A stretch of DNA of 62,000 nt. Origin: Cristatella mucedo (Eukaryota; Bryozoa; Phylactolaemata; Cristatellidae). Numbering within the stretch: position 1 is the stretch's first letter; the number at the start of each line of letters is the position of its first letter. The position numbers and the translations under genes were made by a program. Shown here piece by piece: positions 36,831-48,994 of this stretch. Location: the NCBI GenBank assembly GCA_009760855.2, contig WPIO01000078.1, positions 720,001-782,000 on the forward strand, in the 5' to 3' direction. Below the pieces are notes generated by a model. It worked only from the letters and a program-made list of their open reading frames with translations. It did not search any database and was not told where the DNA came from.

Positions 36831-37005
36831 TGCTTCCCACTTTCTCTTTGTTGTGTGAGACGAAGACTGTTGGCTACCGAATTCGTACCGAAAGCCGCTT
36901 ATGCTGTGAGTGCGCTATACAAAACTCTCCTGCGTAACACCCACATGGTCTGTATGACTTTGTGGAGTTACAGGCGGAGATGCATTACATTACATTACAT
37001 TACAT
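36825..37005 (+). mobile_element. LINE-A 3' UTR
   Basis: CTATGCTTCCCACTTTCTCTTTGTTG..., CCGAAAGCCGCTTATGCTGT and GGAGTTACAGGCGGAGATGC are followed by four ATTAC units. It is 5'-truncated just past the coding region. Confidence 0.85.
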
Positions 37006-37084
37006 GTGGTAATCTAGTGAGTCATTCTGGAATAGGACACTGATACCTCTCATATCTATCTTCCAGCACACTGAACTTTTCAAA

Positions 37085-37460
37085 TCTGTTGCTGCATGGA
37101 TGGATTACTGACATTCCCACTTGGATGACAAGAAACGTTCACAGGCTGAATGACAATGAAAGCAACTTAATGATCATGGGAAAACTTAGTTTCACTCAGT
37201 AGGTGGAAAGCCTAACCTTCAAGTTTGCTCGGCAAGCATATCTCTGCTTGGAATATGGGTGGCACTGTGCATGCTGCCAGTAACCATACTTGCATGTTGA
37301 CCCTGTGCATATCACCCTTAACTATGTTAGTCTTGTTGTTATTGAGCATGCTACCACGAACCATTCGATCGTGCTTCCTTTGCAGCAAATGTAAAGTGCC
37401 TAGAAAGAGATAGAGTTCTCTGAGGGTGCTATATCAAATATATTATTCTTATTATTACAG
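37085..37460 (+). mobile_element. LINE-B with internal deletion
   Basis: The plus frame shows HRLNDNESNLMIMGKLSFTQ, which is the segment just after YADD. It then jumps at about 37265 straight to the 3' UTR (GACCCTGTGCATATCACCC...CAAATGTAAAGTGCCTAG) and an ATTATTCTTATTATT tail. Most of the C-terminal coding region has been lost. Confidence 0.7.
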
Positions 37461-37599
37461 TGGGATACCACTGCGAAACTAGTCCATCCATTCGTGACAT
37501 CGGTACCAGACTTATTTAGTCTGCTACTTGCAGTCAGTCTTGCCTCTGCATTCACATGAAAACAGACAGACAGACAATGCAGAGCTCAATAGCTGAATT

Positions 37600-38145
<546 letters not shown>

Positions 38146-38214
38146 CATGTCCAGCTTATGCAAAGTGCCAAGAATATTAAATCGAGAACAGTTTGAGTTT
38201 GACATTGCCATCGC

Positions 38215-39065
38215 TGCTCCTCGCTTGCAAGGGAGACACGTAGCTGAATTTCGTGGATTTGATTACCAACCTAGCAGCCATATACTTCATCAGCTGCTGT
38301 AGAGGCCTAATGGCTTTTTTGGGGCAGCCCAGCCAAAGTTGAATTGTAGTAGTCCAGTCCAGAACCGGGGAGCTAGTAAAATCTTTAGCCAGCCACCTTG
38401 GCAGATGGTGCCTAATCTTAGACAGCGATCGAACGTGATGGCTAGCTGTGGAGTTCTTAATGAAGCTTTAAAGCTTCAAGCCGTTATCAAAGACGACACA
38501 TACACTTTAAGCACATGATGATGGTCATGCAACAGCATTACCTACTAGAAAAGCAAAGTCTCCTAGTCCAGCAGCATGCTTAGGGTGTCCTATGAGATGG
38601 AGCTCGGTTTTATATTGTTTAGCTGAGCAAAGTTGGCCGACATTCAGGATTGAATTTCTGCAAGGCAGACTTTCGGTTTATCACTCGCTGCAGCTGATTC
38701 CATCGATTTAAATGACACGTACGGCTGGGTCAGCAAGAAGTAATAACTGGGTCAACAAGAAGTGAAGAAGTGACCCCCAGGGCTCGAGTCATTTTTCCGA
38801 GAGGCTGGGTATAAATGGAGAACAGAAGAATCTATAATTGACCACCGGGAAACTGCACAAGTGAATTGCCTGCAGGTTGAGTACTGTCCACCGAACGTGA
38901 CTGACTGAAACCGATCGGGCAAGTAAGATTCGAACCACGCCAGAGCCTCATCTCTCCGACCATTAGTTATTCTCAATCGTTCAAGTGGGACATAGCGATT
39001 GATAGTATCAAAAGAAGCATTGATATAGATTGAGCAGGTCCAGATCCGCTCGACCAGCACATCTT
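38215..39065 (-). mobile_element. LINE-A reverse-transcriptase remnant
   Basis: The minus frame 39060-38752 gives INASFDTINRYVPLERLRI and EALAWFESYLPDRFQSVTFG, the reverse-transcriptase blocks that precede YADD. The rest (38745-38215) follows the LINE-A sequence through the GHPK and LNF/KSFI segments in decayed form. It carries an upstream part of LINE-A that the other copies lack. Confidence 0.8.
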
Positions 39066-39074
39066 CTGTAGCTT

Positions 39075-39478
39075 CTACCTGGAAGTCTGGGTGTCTTCCA
39101 AAATGATATTTTTCTAGATAAGCACATCAGCTCCAGAGTCAACTCCTCTGCTCCTTTCACATACGTAATATTGCAAAAACTCCTGCTCGCTTAGATCATG
39201 ATGCCACGGCCAAGCTGCTGGTCCATACACCAGCGACATCCAGACAAGTTTTCCCCCCATAGATCTCTATATGTAGGTCGTCCTGGCTGTCCTACGAGAG
39301 GCTCTCAGTTGGTGCAGAACTAGGCCGCGTATTTGTATTTGTCATAAACGTCTGCTAGCTGCCACGTCGCAAAGCTTTTAATCAATTTGCACTTGCTGCT
39401 GCACATCAAGCTGCCAAACGACTTCAAGATTCGGTCACTCACCTTTAGCTCCCCTCCTTCTCTTGGTCAGGACTACCT
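39075..39478 (+). mobile_element. LINE-B middle fragment
   Basis: The plus strand reads LESLGVFQNDIFLDKHISSRV then VILQKLLLA, matching NLGVMFQSALSLDDHISSTV and FQLHNIVKIRA. It lies between a minus LINE-A and a plus LINE-A. Confidence 0.65.
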
Positions 39479-40925
39479 ATGTACATTGTACTCGGTCCCT
39501 TGCTGTTCTCTATGTATACACAACCTCTGGGAAAAGTGATTAAGGCCCATGGAATAGGATATCACTTCTATGCTGACGATACTCAGTTGTATTTGTCATT
39601 TAAACCGTCGGAATCTGCTGCAGCAACTGAGAAACTGAATGCTTGCCTTGCCGATATTCGATCCTGGATGTCGGAAAACTTCCTGAAATTAAATGACGAT
39701 AAAAACGAACTGCTGCTCATAGGACACCCTAAGCGTGTGGCTGGATTAAAAGGCTTTGCTGTTCTAATAGGTGATGCTATTGTGCGACCTTCACCACGTG
39801 CTCGTAATCTAGGTGTCGTGCTCGACAGCTGCCTCAATTTCAAAAGCTTCATTCAGAAGACTGCCTCTATAGCTAGCCATCACATTCGATCCCTATCCAA
39901 GATTAGAAGCTGTCTCCCACAGTGGCTTGTAAAAAAATTTAACTAGCTCTTTAGTTCTGTCTCGGCTTGATTATTGTAATTCCCTTTTCTCTTGGGGCGC
40001 TATACAAATGAATTATATTTATTGATTTACCCAACCGATAACAACCTAGCCAGCTAATACAAAAGGATGCAATCTAGAGCAGATGCTGTGACTGTGGAAA
40101 AATGATGAGCGACAAGCCAATAATAATAATAATAATAGTAATAATAATAATAATAATAATGCACTTGATAAAGTGCCCTCAGAGAATGAAATCTCTTTCT
40201 AGGCGCTTTACATTTGCTGCAAAGGCCAAGACAATGACAGTTATATCGTCATTGTTCATTACCTTGATTGGTTGCTCCCTTTTGGCTGGGCTACCAAAGA
40301 AAGCTATTATGCCACTACAGCGGACTATGAATATGGCTGCAAGGCTGGTCTTCAAGTCCCAGCGGTTTGAGCACGTGTCACCTCTGCTGAAAGAGCTGGG
40401 ATGGTTGCCGGTTGAGCAAAGGATACAGAGCAAAGTTCTTACCCTGACCCACAAGGCCCGCCATGGCTTAGCTCCTTCGTACCTAGCTGAACTGCTGCAT
40501 CAGTTTCAGCCTGTTCGTGCCCTCAGGTCCTGTGTGGACAATAAATTAGCTGTCCCATTCCTCCGCTTAAAGACAGTTGGCGACAGAAGCTTTAGCTCTG
40601 CAGGTCCTAGACTGTGGAACTCGCTTCCATAATTCTTATGCAACGACAACTACTCTCCAACTGCCGACTATGGCACATCTTTTTCAGCGGTCCTGAACTG
40701 CTACTTCTATGCTACTCACTACCTCAACTGCTCTCCTGATTCTGCTATGCTTCCCACTTTCTCTTTGTGGCGTGAGACGAAGTCTGTTGGCTACCGAATA
40801 TGTACCGAAAGCTGCTTAGGCTGTGAGTGCGCTATACAAAACTCTCCTGCGTAACACCCACATGGTCTTTATGACTTTGTGGAGTTACTGACGGAGATAC
40901 ATTACATTACATTACATTGGTTTCG
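39479..40925 (+). mobile_element. LINE-A with intact YADD box, interrupted by a composite insertion
   Basis: The plus frame 39479-39946 gives [57 protein letters not shown] and [15 protein letters not shown]. The poly-A expansion at about 39931-39937 shifts the frame, as in the copy at 28 kb. An insertion of about 290 bases follows at 39989-40278. Coding resumes at 40279-40632 (AGLPKKAIMPLQRTMNMAAR...HVSPLLKELGWLPVEQR...SAGPRLWNSLP). The 3' UTR ends in an ATTACATTACATT tail at about 40919. Confidence 0.92.
39989..40278. mobile_element. composite insertion inside LINE-A (copy 1)
   Basis: It is bounded by TCCCTTTT on both sides; the octamer is single in the uninterrupted copy at 28 kb. The insert starts with a SINE-I-type end (TCTTGGGGCGCTATACAAATG), has a unique segment (CCCAACCGATAACAACCTAG...) and an AAT microsatellite, and ends with a reversed LINE-B 3' block (AGTGCCCTCAGAGAATGAAA...CAAAGGCC). 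Copy 2 is at 45858-46130. Confidence 0.75.
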
Positions 40926-40929
40926 CATC

Positions 40930-41535
40930 CTCCCTCTTCCATTCATAGCTTCCCGTCGTCCAGCACTTGCTTTCCTGACTCTTTTCGACTCGTTGTACCA
41001 CTCACTGACGACTCCCAATTTCTTGGCACACTACGACTCTAGTTACTAGGCTCCCAAAGCCTGGAATTCTCTACCGACTAACAACATGCCGTCTCCTAAT
41101 TTGACGATATTCAGCAAGAAGCTAAAAACCTACTCGCTCCTCACAGCATCTGCTCCATCTGAGTGACTTGTTCTTTGGGTATTTGAGTTACAAAAATGTG
41201 CACTTCGTGACGGAGACCAAGAGCAATTTGATTTTGGATAGCACCTCAGTGAACTTGTATCTTTTCCCTCATGCTTTGAGTACTTACCTGTGCATGATTA
41301 AGTCATGTTACTAATCAGTGGTCCTACTAGCCAGCAGCCACCAGTGCCTTCTTCTATGTTTTTGCATGCTTGTCTAAGCATGACACCTGTTTGCTTGTGC
41401 ATGCTTTCCTAATCTTGATACCGTGGTTGTCACTAACTCTTGATTATTGCTTGGCTTTCAGGAAGTTTTACAGTGCCTGAATAGAGATTCTGTTATCTTA
41501 GAGCTCAATAGAACAGACTTATTAACATTAACGGT
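40930..41535 (+). mobile_element. LINE-B C-terminus and 3' UTR
   Basis: CTCCCAAAGCCTGGAATTC and TCTCCTAATTTGACGATATTC correspond to APKxWNS and SPNLTIF. A long 3' UTR shared with 21640-22085 follows (CTTACCTGTGCATGATT...ACTAACTCTTGATTATTGCT). It ends in AACAGACTTATTAACATTAA. Confidence 0.7.
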
Positions 41536-41644
41536 GAGCAATGCACATCAATAAAAGACAATTAACCAAGTAAGCTGATTAAAACATACTAACAATTAAC
41601 AGCCATGAACAAATGAATTTTAAAAAGAAATCTTAACAAGCATG

Positions 41645-41915
41645 ATTGTGTTGTATTGTCTGTAACTTCACAAAGCGACCTAGACTATGTGGGTATTATG
41701 CAGGAGAGTTTTGTATAGCGCACTCACAGCCTAAGCGGCTTTTGGTATACGTTCGATAGCCAACAGACTTCATCACACGCAACAAAGAGAAATTGAGAAG
41801 TATAGTTGAATCAGGAGAGCATTTGAGGTAGTGAGTAGCATGGAAGTAGCAGTTTAGGACGGCTGGAAAGGATATGCCATAGTCGGCAGCAGGAGATTAG
41901 TTGTCATTGCATAAT
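41645..41915 (-). mobile_element. LINE-A 3' fragment
   Basis: The reversed 3' UTR (CTGTAACTTCACAAAGCG..., GGAGAGTTTTGTATAGCGCA, CCTAAGCGGC) and the reversed C-terminus extend to about 41915. Confidence 0.8.
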
Positions 41916-42955
41916 ATGTAGTGATCCAGCCTGAAACAAGTAAAGCCATATACATGATTACCCATTACAAAGTTATTATGTAATTACAAAGAGTGAGTAT
42001 CTTGATGCTATCAACAAATGAGTAGCTTATTTGAATGCCCTGCCGATCTTAATGTATATAAAGTCCAGAAATGAGTACTGAGCTAAGGGGGCTTAGTGGA
42101 TCCTTTGCTAAGGAAGAGGACTTTCTTATGGGCCTCCTCTCAAAAGAGCAACCATGTTCCTACCTCTGCCTCCTCCTTATCTCCTCCCCCAAGCTGCCAG
42201 CTATTGAATAATTTACACTTTTATCCCTTGAAGATTGTAATCCCAATTACAGCTTGAATATATCCTTATTGACGATAACTTGTCCTTAAGTACTTTGGAT
42301 TGTGTCATATGTGTTTAAATTAATAGTACTTTGAAGCTCTTTCTGCAAACTTTGGAAGTGTTTACCTGGGCACTCTGACGGTACGGATTTATTGGTGGGA
42401 CACTGGGTTTTAAGAGAGATTGGTCTTTTCATTGCATGCAGCAGCCAGCAGACTCCATCTCATGCAACTTAGAGAAAGATGTACTGCACAACACAGTGAA
42501 AGATGTACTGCACACACGAGCTAACACAGTATAACCGGTGGTGCAGTAACAGCTGCAACAGTGACAGCGCTGGCTTGCGCTGGCAGCTTCTCATTTGCCG
42601 GAAGCATTTTCCTTAGTGGCAGGCCTGAGTCAGCAACATTGTTATGCAAGACAGATCAATCGAAGCACACATCATTGGATAATCTTCTATCTTTGAATCG
42701 CGGTTACAGCAGACCGCTGTTATTAGCAGTTTGCATTCATTTGGCGATTGCAAATCAACGATCCAAAATCCACATTATCATCCACATCAACAATATCAAC
42801 ATTATCAATATCCACATTAACCATTATCGGCAGCCAACCGAAATTCTGCCTGCTGGGAGTGACCTTCGTGCAAGTGATCGAGGCCAGTCGGCCAGATCCA
42901 GCCCGACTAGGCATGGATAGGAATGCCAAGGTATTCAACATCTTGTTTAACTGTG
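41916..42955. other. non-coding DNA, nothing recognised
   Basis: No exon or clear transposon ends. A CAACAATATCAACATTATCAATATCCACATT imperfect short repeat lies at about 42787-42825. Confidence 0.4.
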
Positions 42956-42959
42956 AAGC

Positions 42960-43765
42960 CAGCAATTCATGGCATTGGTCACCAGCAAAGCTCCAGGCTT
43001 TGGGAGTGCACGAACTGAATGCATGGTCGTGAGAGGATTTAGGGCTATTGGAGGCACGGCTAAACGACTGGGTCTAAAGAGCATTCGTTATCTCCGATAA
43101 GGAAGTGTTTCAGATAGGCAGGCTTGAGCTAGAGAATGAAGAGACTAGATAGCACATCGCCTATTCCTCGTGATAAATTTGAAGTATTTCATTGATCTGG
43201 CCTTCAGTTCACGTGCATCGAAAGTCTGGAATTCGTTTCCAGATTGTGTTACAACCTGCATCGACTTTGCATTATGTAAGACTCGGCTAAAGGCTCACCC
43301 GTTCTGCTGCAGCTGTCCCTGAGCCAGTGGGAACCTGTTTGCTTCTTGGTGTTTTGCGTGCTCACATGTGCAGGATTCAGTGTGTCTTATCAATCAGGGT
43401 CCTACGAACCGTGACCCTGAGCGTTTTATTCCGTGTTTTTCCATGTTTCTAGCATTCGATCATCGATTCTTTGGAATCAGTTGTGAATCTCATTTATAGA
43501 GATTTAGCCGATTATACAAACAGCTTATTCTTTTTATTATAAAAGACGATGACGAACCCTGAAGTCGATACGCTGATGGAGAGCCAGTGCAGGTCAATGG
43601 GAACGGTGTTATATGGAAGGTGCCATGTTCTCGGCAGACATGCCTGTCTGAAGAGTTTTGTAACGGTTGCATAGGCAGCTTCGGGGGGGGGGACTAGCGA
43701 ACCGGAAGAGAACAGATAGGCAGTTAGCCTAGAGAAAGGGTTCGATATCTGCCCTAGCACTATAC
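42960..43765 (-). mobile_element. LINE-B fragment split by a second LINE-B
   Basis: The reversed C-terminal segment at 42970-43140 (AGGCTTTGGGAGTGCACGAAC...) resumes at 43500-43765 as minus peptide FRQACLPRTWHLPYNTVPID LHWL. Between them, 43165-43500 is a plus-oriented LINE-B C-terminus and 3' UTR. Confidence 0.65.
43165..43500 (+). mobile_element. LINE-B 3' fragment nested in an older LINE-B
   Basis: TCGAAAGTCTGGAATTCGTT (xKVWNSF) and the 3' UTR GTGCTCACATGTGCAGGATTC...AGGGTCCTACGAACC are the same subfamily as 21800-22085 and 41270-41535. It interrupts the minus copy. Confidence 0.6.
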
Positions 43766-44334
43766 GACAGATAGTGCTTGGGTTTTCCTTGCTTTGTCAC
43801 GGTTTTTGACTACCTTGATACTCTCATGCTCAGGAGACGTGAGGGTGCCATCCTTGACCACTGCCCACCTCCTTCCAAATGCTATATGTTTCCCTCGATG
43901 CTTCTTGCTGCTCTATTTCTCAAGCGCCGAGTCTCGATTACTCGTCTGATCCATGCAATCCAAGTTCTACTCACATCCACCAGCAGCCCTTCACCCCTTT
44001 TAACAGTACACGGCCAATTACCTCTTGTCCAGCAGCTCGGTAGAGGTTTTTTCGAACCTGGCTTAGCCTTGGTAGCCATTGTACGTGTGCAGGCCCTAAC
44101 TCGGCTGCCTGATTGATCGATCAGAAGTCTCAGGCGAGGGAAGAAAGCGTTGGTCAAAGAAAATGCAATGAGTTATTGCATTCTGTAAAAGAAGAGCAGC
44201 AACAATGTGACAGTTTGAGTTTGTGGACCAAATGCCGCGAGCTCGGCCTCTTATAAAGACAAAGCTAGGAGAGTGCTTCAATCGACTTGACGTGGCCCAT
44301 GTCAGTACCCCCACTTTAATTGCCCACATGCGGC
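43766..44334. other. non-coding DNA, nothing recognised
   Basis: Open frames on both strands (about 80-110 codons) show no recognisable domain. Confidence 0.4.
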
Positions 44335-45260
44335 AATACTAATAATAACAATAATTACAAATACTGCACTCGCAAAGCACCTTCAGAGAACTGACTCTCT
44401 TTCTAGGAACTTTACGAATGCTATAAAAACATGACAAAATGATTGGTTGCTACATTCGTCATGTCATCAATAATTTAATTGCTAGATAAGACATGTACAG
44501 GGTTAATGTGTAGATATGGTTAGTAGCAGCAGGCAGTGTCAGCACGCATACTCGCACAACGAGCAAAGCACACAGACCCACTGAATGCATAATAATGTAA
44601 TAAATGTGTAAAATAAGTAGATGTATTTTTGCCTCTTTTTAAATGTCGTCAAGTCAGGGGATGTCATGACATCAGTCGAGAGTGAGTTCGAGGCTTTGGG
44701 AGCACAGGAAGTAAAGGTACTGTCTCCAAAAGAGGTTCTCCGAGCTGTATTTGCACCAACTATAAGCACTTGATTGCACACCTCTATAGGCTAGCAAGCA
44801 TTGACTTACAGAAGTCGAGACGCAATGTCACAAATGCATGGACTAATTTATTTAGATGTAGTATCCCTGCTTAAGCATGCCCGAATTTTAGCAATGTCAT
44901 GCAGCTGCAAGAAGAGGTAGGAAGGCGAGAACGAGGGGAAGGAAGAAGAGGCAAGAAGTAGGCGTGACTTGACTGTGGAGCTGATGTGGTCATCTAGTGA
45001 AAGGCCACGTTTAAACAGGACACGTAGATTCCGTGTAGATGCAAGCTGACAGAGCCAATTGTGAGCGATAGTCGTATCAGTTTCCGAATCACACTTAAGT
45101 TTTCCCATAACTATTAAGTTGGTTTTATTGCCATTTAATTTGAGAAAGTTTGCTACATCTACGCGTAGATGTCAGCAATATATTCAGCAAGGGATTTGTA
45201 GAGAATTCTACGTGCCTGAGGGCTGGGAGCAATCAAAGCAAAGGTACAGCTGAGTGTCAT
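44335..45260 (-). mobile_element. LINE-B reverse-transcriptase remnant
   Basis: It has an ATT-type tail and 3' UTR at 44335-44620, then the C-terminus (minus SFGDSTFTSCAPKASNSLST, DVMTSPDLTTFKKRQK) and RGLSLDDHISSTVKSRL with an extra segment SSSFPSFSPSYLF before LQLHDIAKIRACLSRDTTSK. The extra segment is a GA/CT-rich insertion at about 44905-44955. The YADD box is not recognisable. Confidence 0.8.
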
Positions 45261-45744
45261 CTAAATGACCATTTCGTCACAGTGCGACAAAGCGTAAGGC
45301 AAGGAGCCTTCGGCTAATGTAGGTATATTCTTAAAGAGTCGCGTTTGAATAAATTCAGACTTCTTGACTTCCAGATTCCCTTCTCTGTCGGTTGGTAATT
45401 CGAATGCAGCAGAGCCGTTTGCTGACTGGTTCGTAACAGTGGCCAAAATGCAGCAGCAGCACGTGACCGCATGGTCAGCTGGGTTTATTAATCAAGACAT
45501 GATGCAGCCGGTTGGGTTGGCATAGATAGATGCATTGGTGTGCAGTAGAGCATTTGTTTTTCAACCGACGGCACAAGCTTGACTGCAATCATTAAGGCCA
45601 GACATAGATCTCTGCCGGAGCAGGTTGTCGGTCGGAATGCCTCTGTATTTAAGGGTTTGTCATTGTACTTTGAATGTGTGACATCTACGAGGCAGCACCA
45701 CCTTAAACCGACCGTCTACCATCTCATCGACGATGTGGCAAATG

Positions 45745-45885
45745 ACAAGCTTAGCTGGTTTGGTCCAGTGGTTAAAGTGATCAAGGTCTGGCTGAGGTCT
45801 TAGGCTCGAGCCCGAGGCATATGTGAAGCGCCTGAATACAGATTAAGTTCTCTTGGGGCGTTATACAAATGAATTATATTTATTG
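45745..45885 (+). mobile_element. SINE-I, best tRNA-like head
   Basis: GGTTTGGTCCAGTGGTTAAA carries TGGTCCAGTGG, a perfect RNA polymerase III A-box (TRGYNNARNGG). GGCTCGAGCCC 35 bases later is a one-change B-box. The body GAAGCGCCTGAATACAGATT, AAGTTCTCTTGGGGCG and ACAAATGAATTATATTTATT follows. The head is tRNA-derived; the tail resembles LINE-B. Confidence 0.8.
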
Positions 45886-46130
45886 ATTTACCCAACCGAT
45901 AACAACCTAGCCAGCTAATACAAAAGGATGCAATCTAGAGCAGATGCTGTGACTGTGGAAAAATGATGAGCGACAAGCCAATAATAATAATAATAATAAT
46001 AATGCACTTGATAAAGTGCCCTCAGAGAATGAAATCTCTTTCTAGGCGCTTTACATTTGCTGCAAAGGCCAAGACAATGACAGTTATATCGTCATTGTTC
46101 ATTCCCTTGATTGGTTGCTCCCTTTTGGCT
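45858..46130. mobile_element. composite insertion (copy 2)
   Basis: It is nearly identical to 39989-40278, including CCCAACCGATAACAACCTAG and the reversed LINE-B 3' block. Here its left end is continuous with a full SINE-I and its right end runs into LINE-A at GCTCCCTTTTGGCTGGGCT. Confidence 0.75.
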
Positions 46131-46455
46131 GGGCTACCAAAGAAAGCTATTATGCCACTACAGCGGACTATGAATATGGCTGCAAGGCTGGTCTTCAAGT
46201 CTCTCCAACTGCCGACTATGGCACATCTTTTTCAGCGGCCCTGAACTGCTACTTCTATGCTACTCACTACCTCAACTGCTCTCCTAACTCTGCTATGCTT
46301 CCCACTTTCTCTCTGTTGCGTGAGACGAAGTCTGTTGGCTACCGAATGCGTACCGAAAGCCGCTTAGGCTGTGAGTGCGCTATACAAAACTCTCCTGCGT
46401 AAATCCCACATGGTCTTTATGACTTTGTGGAGTTACAGACGGAGATACAAAAAAA
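46105..46455 (+). mobile_element. LINE-A with internal deletion
   Basis: It starts at the AGLPKKAIMPLQ point (GGCTGGGCTACCAAAGAAAG) exactly as in the 40-kb copy. It then jumps at about 46200 from GGTCTTCAAGT to CTCTCCAACTGCCGACTATG, losing about 350 bases of coding sequence, and keeps the 3' UTR. Confidence 0.85.
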
Positions 46456-46551
46456 ACCAAAGGTCAGAGACTAGAGATAGAGATCGATGGTGTGGTAATA
46501 TGAATAGTAGAGGACAAATGTAGTAGTAGTAAAGCGCAGAACTTAGCAAAA

Positions 46552-46582
46552 CATGTGTGTGTGTTTCTTTATGTGTGTGTTT

Positions 46583-46655
<73 letters not shown>

Positions 46656-46656
46656 C

Positions 46657-46700
<44 letters not shown>

Positions 46701-46707
46701 GTTGTGT
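46552..46707. repeat. (TG)n microsatellite
   Basis: About 150 bases of TG with a few substitutions. Confidence 0.98.
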
Positions 46708-46960
46708 GCGCCTTTTGCTTCTCGGTCGCTGATGTATGCACCGCCTGCGGTGGGTGGCTGAGCCTTTGACGTAAGCATGTGGCCCACCACAGAGGCACTC
46801 CCTTATCTGTGGTGAGTCACTCAGCCCCCAGTTCGTACATGTACTCGCTGTGGGAATAAAGATGAGTGTCTCGTTCACCGCTCACCTTCGCCCGCTGGTG
46901 TCTTCGTGTCTCCGTGAGACTCCACTAGCGCTGCTGCAGCCGGAGACACAGTAACTTAAC
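46700..46960 (+). mobile_element. possible solo-LTR-like segment
   Basis: A unique block between two TG arrays holds TGTGGGAATAAAGATGAGTG, an AATAAA signal, followed by TCTCGTTCACC and GTCTCCGTGAGACTCC. It could be read as starting TGT and ending ACA. This resembles an R/U5 region of a Ty3-like LTR. No second LTR, primer site or pol gene is present. Confidence 0.25.
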
Positions 46961-46969
46961 ACGTGTCTA

Positions 46970-47020
46970 TGTGTGTGTGTGCGTGCGCGCGCGTGTGTGT
47001 GTGTGTGTGTGTGTGTGTGT
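46970..47020. repeat. (TG)n/(CG) microsatellite
   Basis: TG units with a GCGTGCGCGCGCG interruption at 46981-46992, a purine-pyrimidine alternation that favours Z-DNA. Confidence 0.95.
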
Positions 47021-48994
47021 ACATGAATGTGTGCACGCAGCATACGCCAGTCACAAGGCCGTAATTTGGTCAGAGTGCATACAGTGGAATGCTGCACGGC
47101 AGTCACCTTCTATCAGCAATCAGGACCCTCATACTGTCCACTGTCCCCGTGGCTTGCCAAGGCGACTCACCAGAGCATCACATTCAGCATGAAATCCAGC
47201 ATTGGCAATCTCACTGGGCTTCACATCCACAAGTAAAGTATGCGTTTCCTAGTTGTAACAAGAAAAACATAATGCAACATCGTCGTTAAAGGCTTTGCAA
47301 TAACAAAGCTTGCATGGAAGTAGACCTAGTGAGATTTAGCCTGCTCGACCTTGCGGTACGGATGTGCTAGCCATTAGGCAAAAAACCTGGGGTCAGGCAG
47401 ACTACATCGATCTGGAGCTAAAGTGGTGTTGTATTACATCTCCAAAGCCAAGCGATTGGCTGAAAATGGGGCAGTGATGGACAGTCTGTTTTATGTAGCC
47501 GTCGTCTAGATGCAGTCGAAGGACAATTGTGGCCTGTAAGCTTCTCAATCTCCAGCGATCTTGCAGCATCGGTTGCAGAGGATGAAAAGGCACCTGGTTA
47601 CCATTGTTACCATTGTTACCATTGGTTGAGTATCAGGGCTGAAGGCCATGGACTGGACTGTTTCGTTGGGTCTGCAAGGTTTTCTGCTATAACCGGAGCA
47701 CGACTGCCTCCCGCCCCGCCGAATTTGTTTAGAGTACACCGGCATGGAATTAATTTAATGACAAGGCAGTCACAGATGCAGGACACAGGCTCCATGTCAC
47801 AGCATTGCAAGGCAGCAGAGCAGGAGCGATTTATACATCCTTTCAGATAGCAGCATGCTGAACTGACCATTTGCTAATACTCGATGAATGATGAAATAAG
47901 AAATACATAAATATATCAAGATATGGGAATAGACTGTATCTTAGATGCAAATGTGTGGAGTTTTTACAAACAGAGTGTGCATACCTTCAAACTCAGCCTT
48001 TACATAAGTGATGTGCAGGCGTGTATGTTGAAACATTAGCACCCTAAGCAACCAGGTTATGACCACTGCAAGCGATTATAAAAGGTTCCTCGGTTGTAAT
48101 CATGAGGAACCCGAGATTTCATAACCTATGGCCCAGATCTTTCATCTGAAGTGATCATTGGTCACCAGTCCTTTATGCTGAAGCAGATGCAAGCAGTTTC
48201 AGCCAAAATGGGACTGATATCTATTCTTCACGGCTCCTGAATTGCAATGGCTTGGAATAATGATGCAATAGTCACAATCGTTATCATAATGCAAGACTTC
48301 GTAAAAGCCGATGCCACAGAATAGGCAGTCAGTTGTGCTTTCCGATTGAGCATAAGCTTCTGATCTCATTTGAGTTCTAGGCCTGTCAGTCTTTGGTGTG
48401 CATCATGGCCACGGTTGAACGCCTGTAACCCTCTGCTGCTGTCAGATACACTTGTCTGCATTACGAATGCGCGCAGGCTTGTTACGTCATGGTAGGCGGG
48501 CTGCTCGTCGTTGCTTGCTGCCTTGCTGCCGTGCTGCCGCTACTGGCGGCGTAGCTGCGTGATGCATCGGTGCAGCACCTGCAAGTAGCTAGCCGTGCTG
48601 GCTGCTGCAAAGTTCAAGTATCGTCAGCATTCGGCTCAAGCTGGAGGAGACTAGGACCGTTACCAGAGCTGTGCTTGTAGCCAAGTTCTACCTGTACACG
48701 GAAGCCACACATAAACATGTTCATAACAATGTCGGTTTGGGGGGACACATGTTGCGTTCTTGCGCTGCGGAAAATTCTGCAATACATTGAGGATGCCGGC
48801 TTGCTATTGACGGCAGGCTTTTGAAATTTATTTAAAAGCTTGTATTGATCGAGGAAGTAATTGCTAAGGAAAAACTAAATAAAATGAAGTGTAATATAAG
48901 CAACGGTAAAATAGCCCGGACAGAAGCCTTTACAAGAGAGCATAACTCAAGTAACCAGTCATGCTTTAAGGAGAGGATGGGGATACTAAATAAT
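47021..48994. other. non-coding DNA with a nested inverted repeat
   Basis: Three TTACCATTG units lie at 47598-47625. The nested hairpin at 48055-48126 has outer arms GGTTATGA/TCATAACC and inner arms GGTTCCTC/GAGGAACC. No gene was recognised. Confidence 0.5.
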
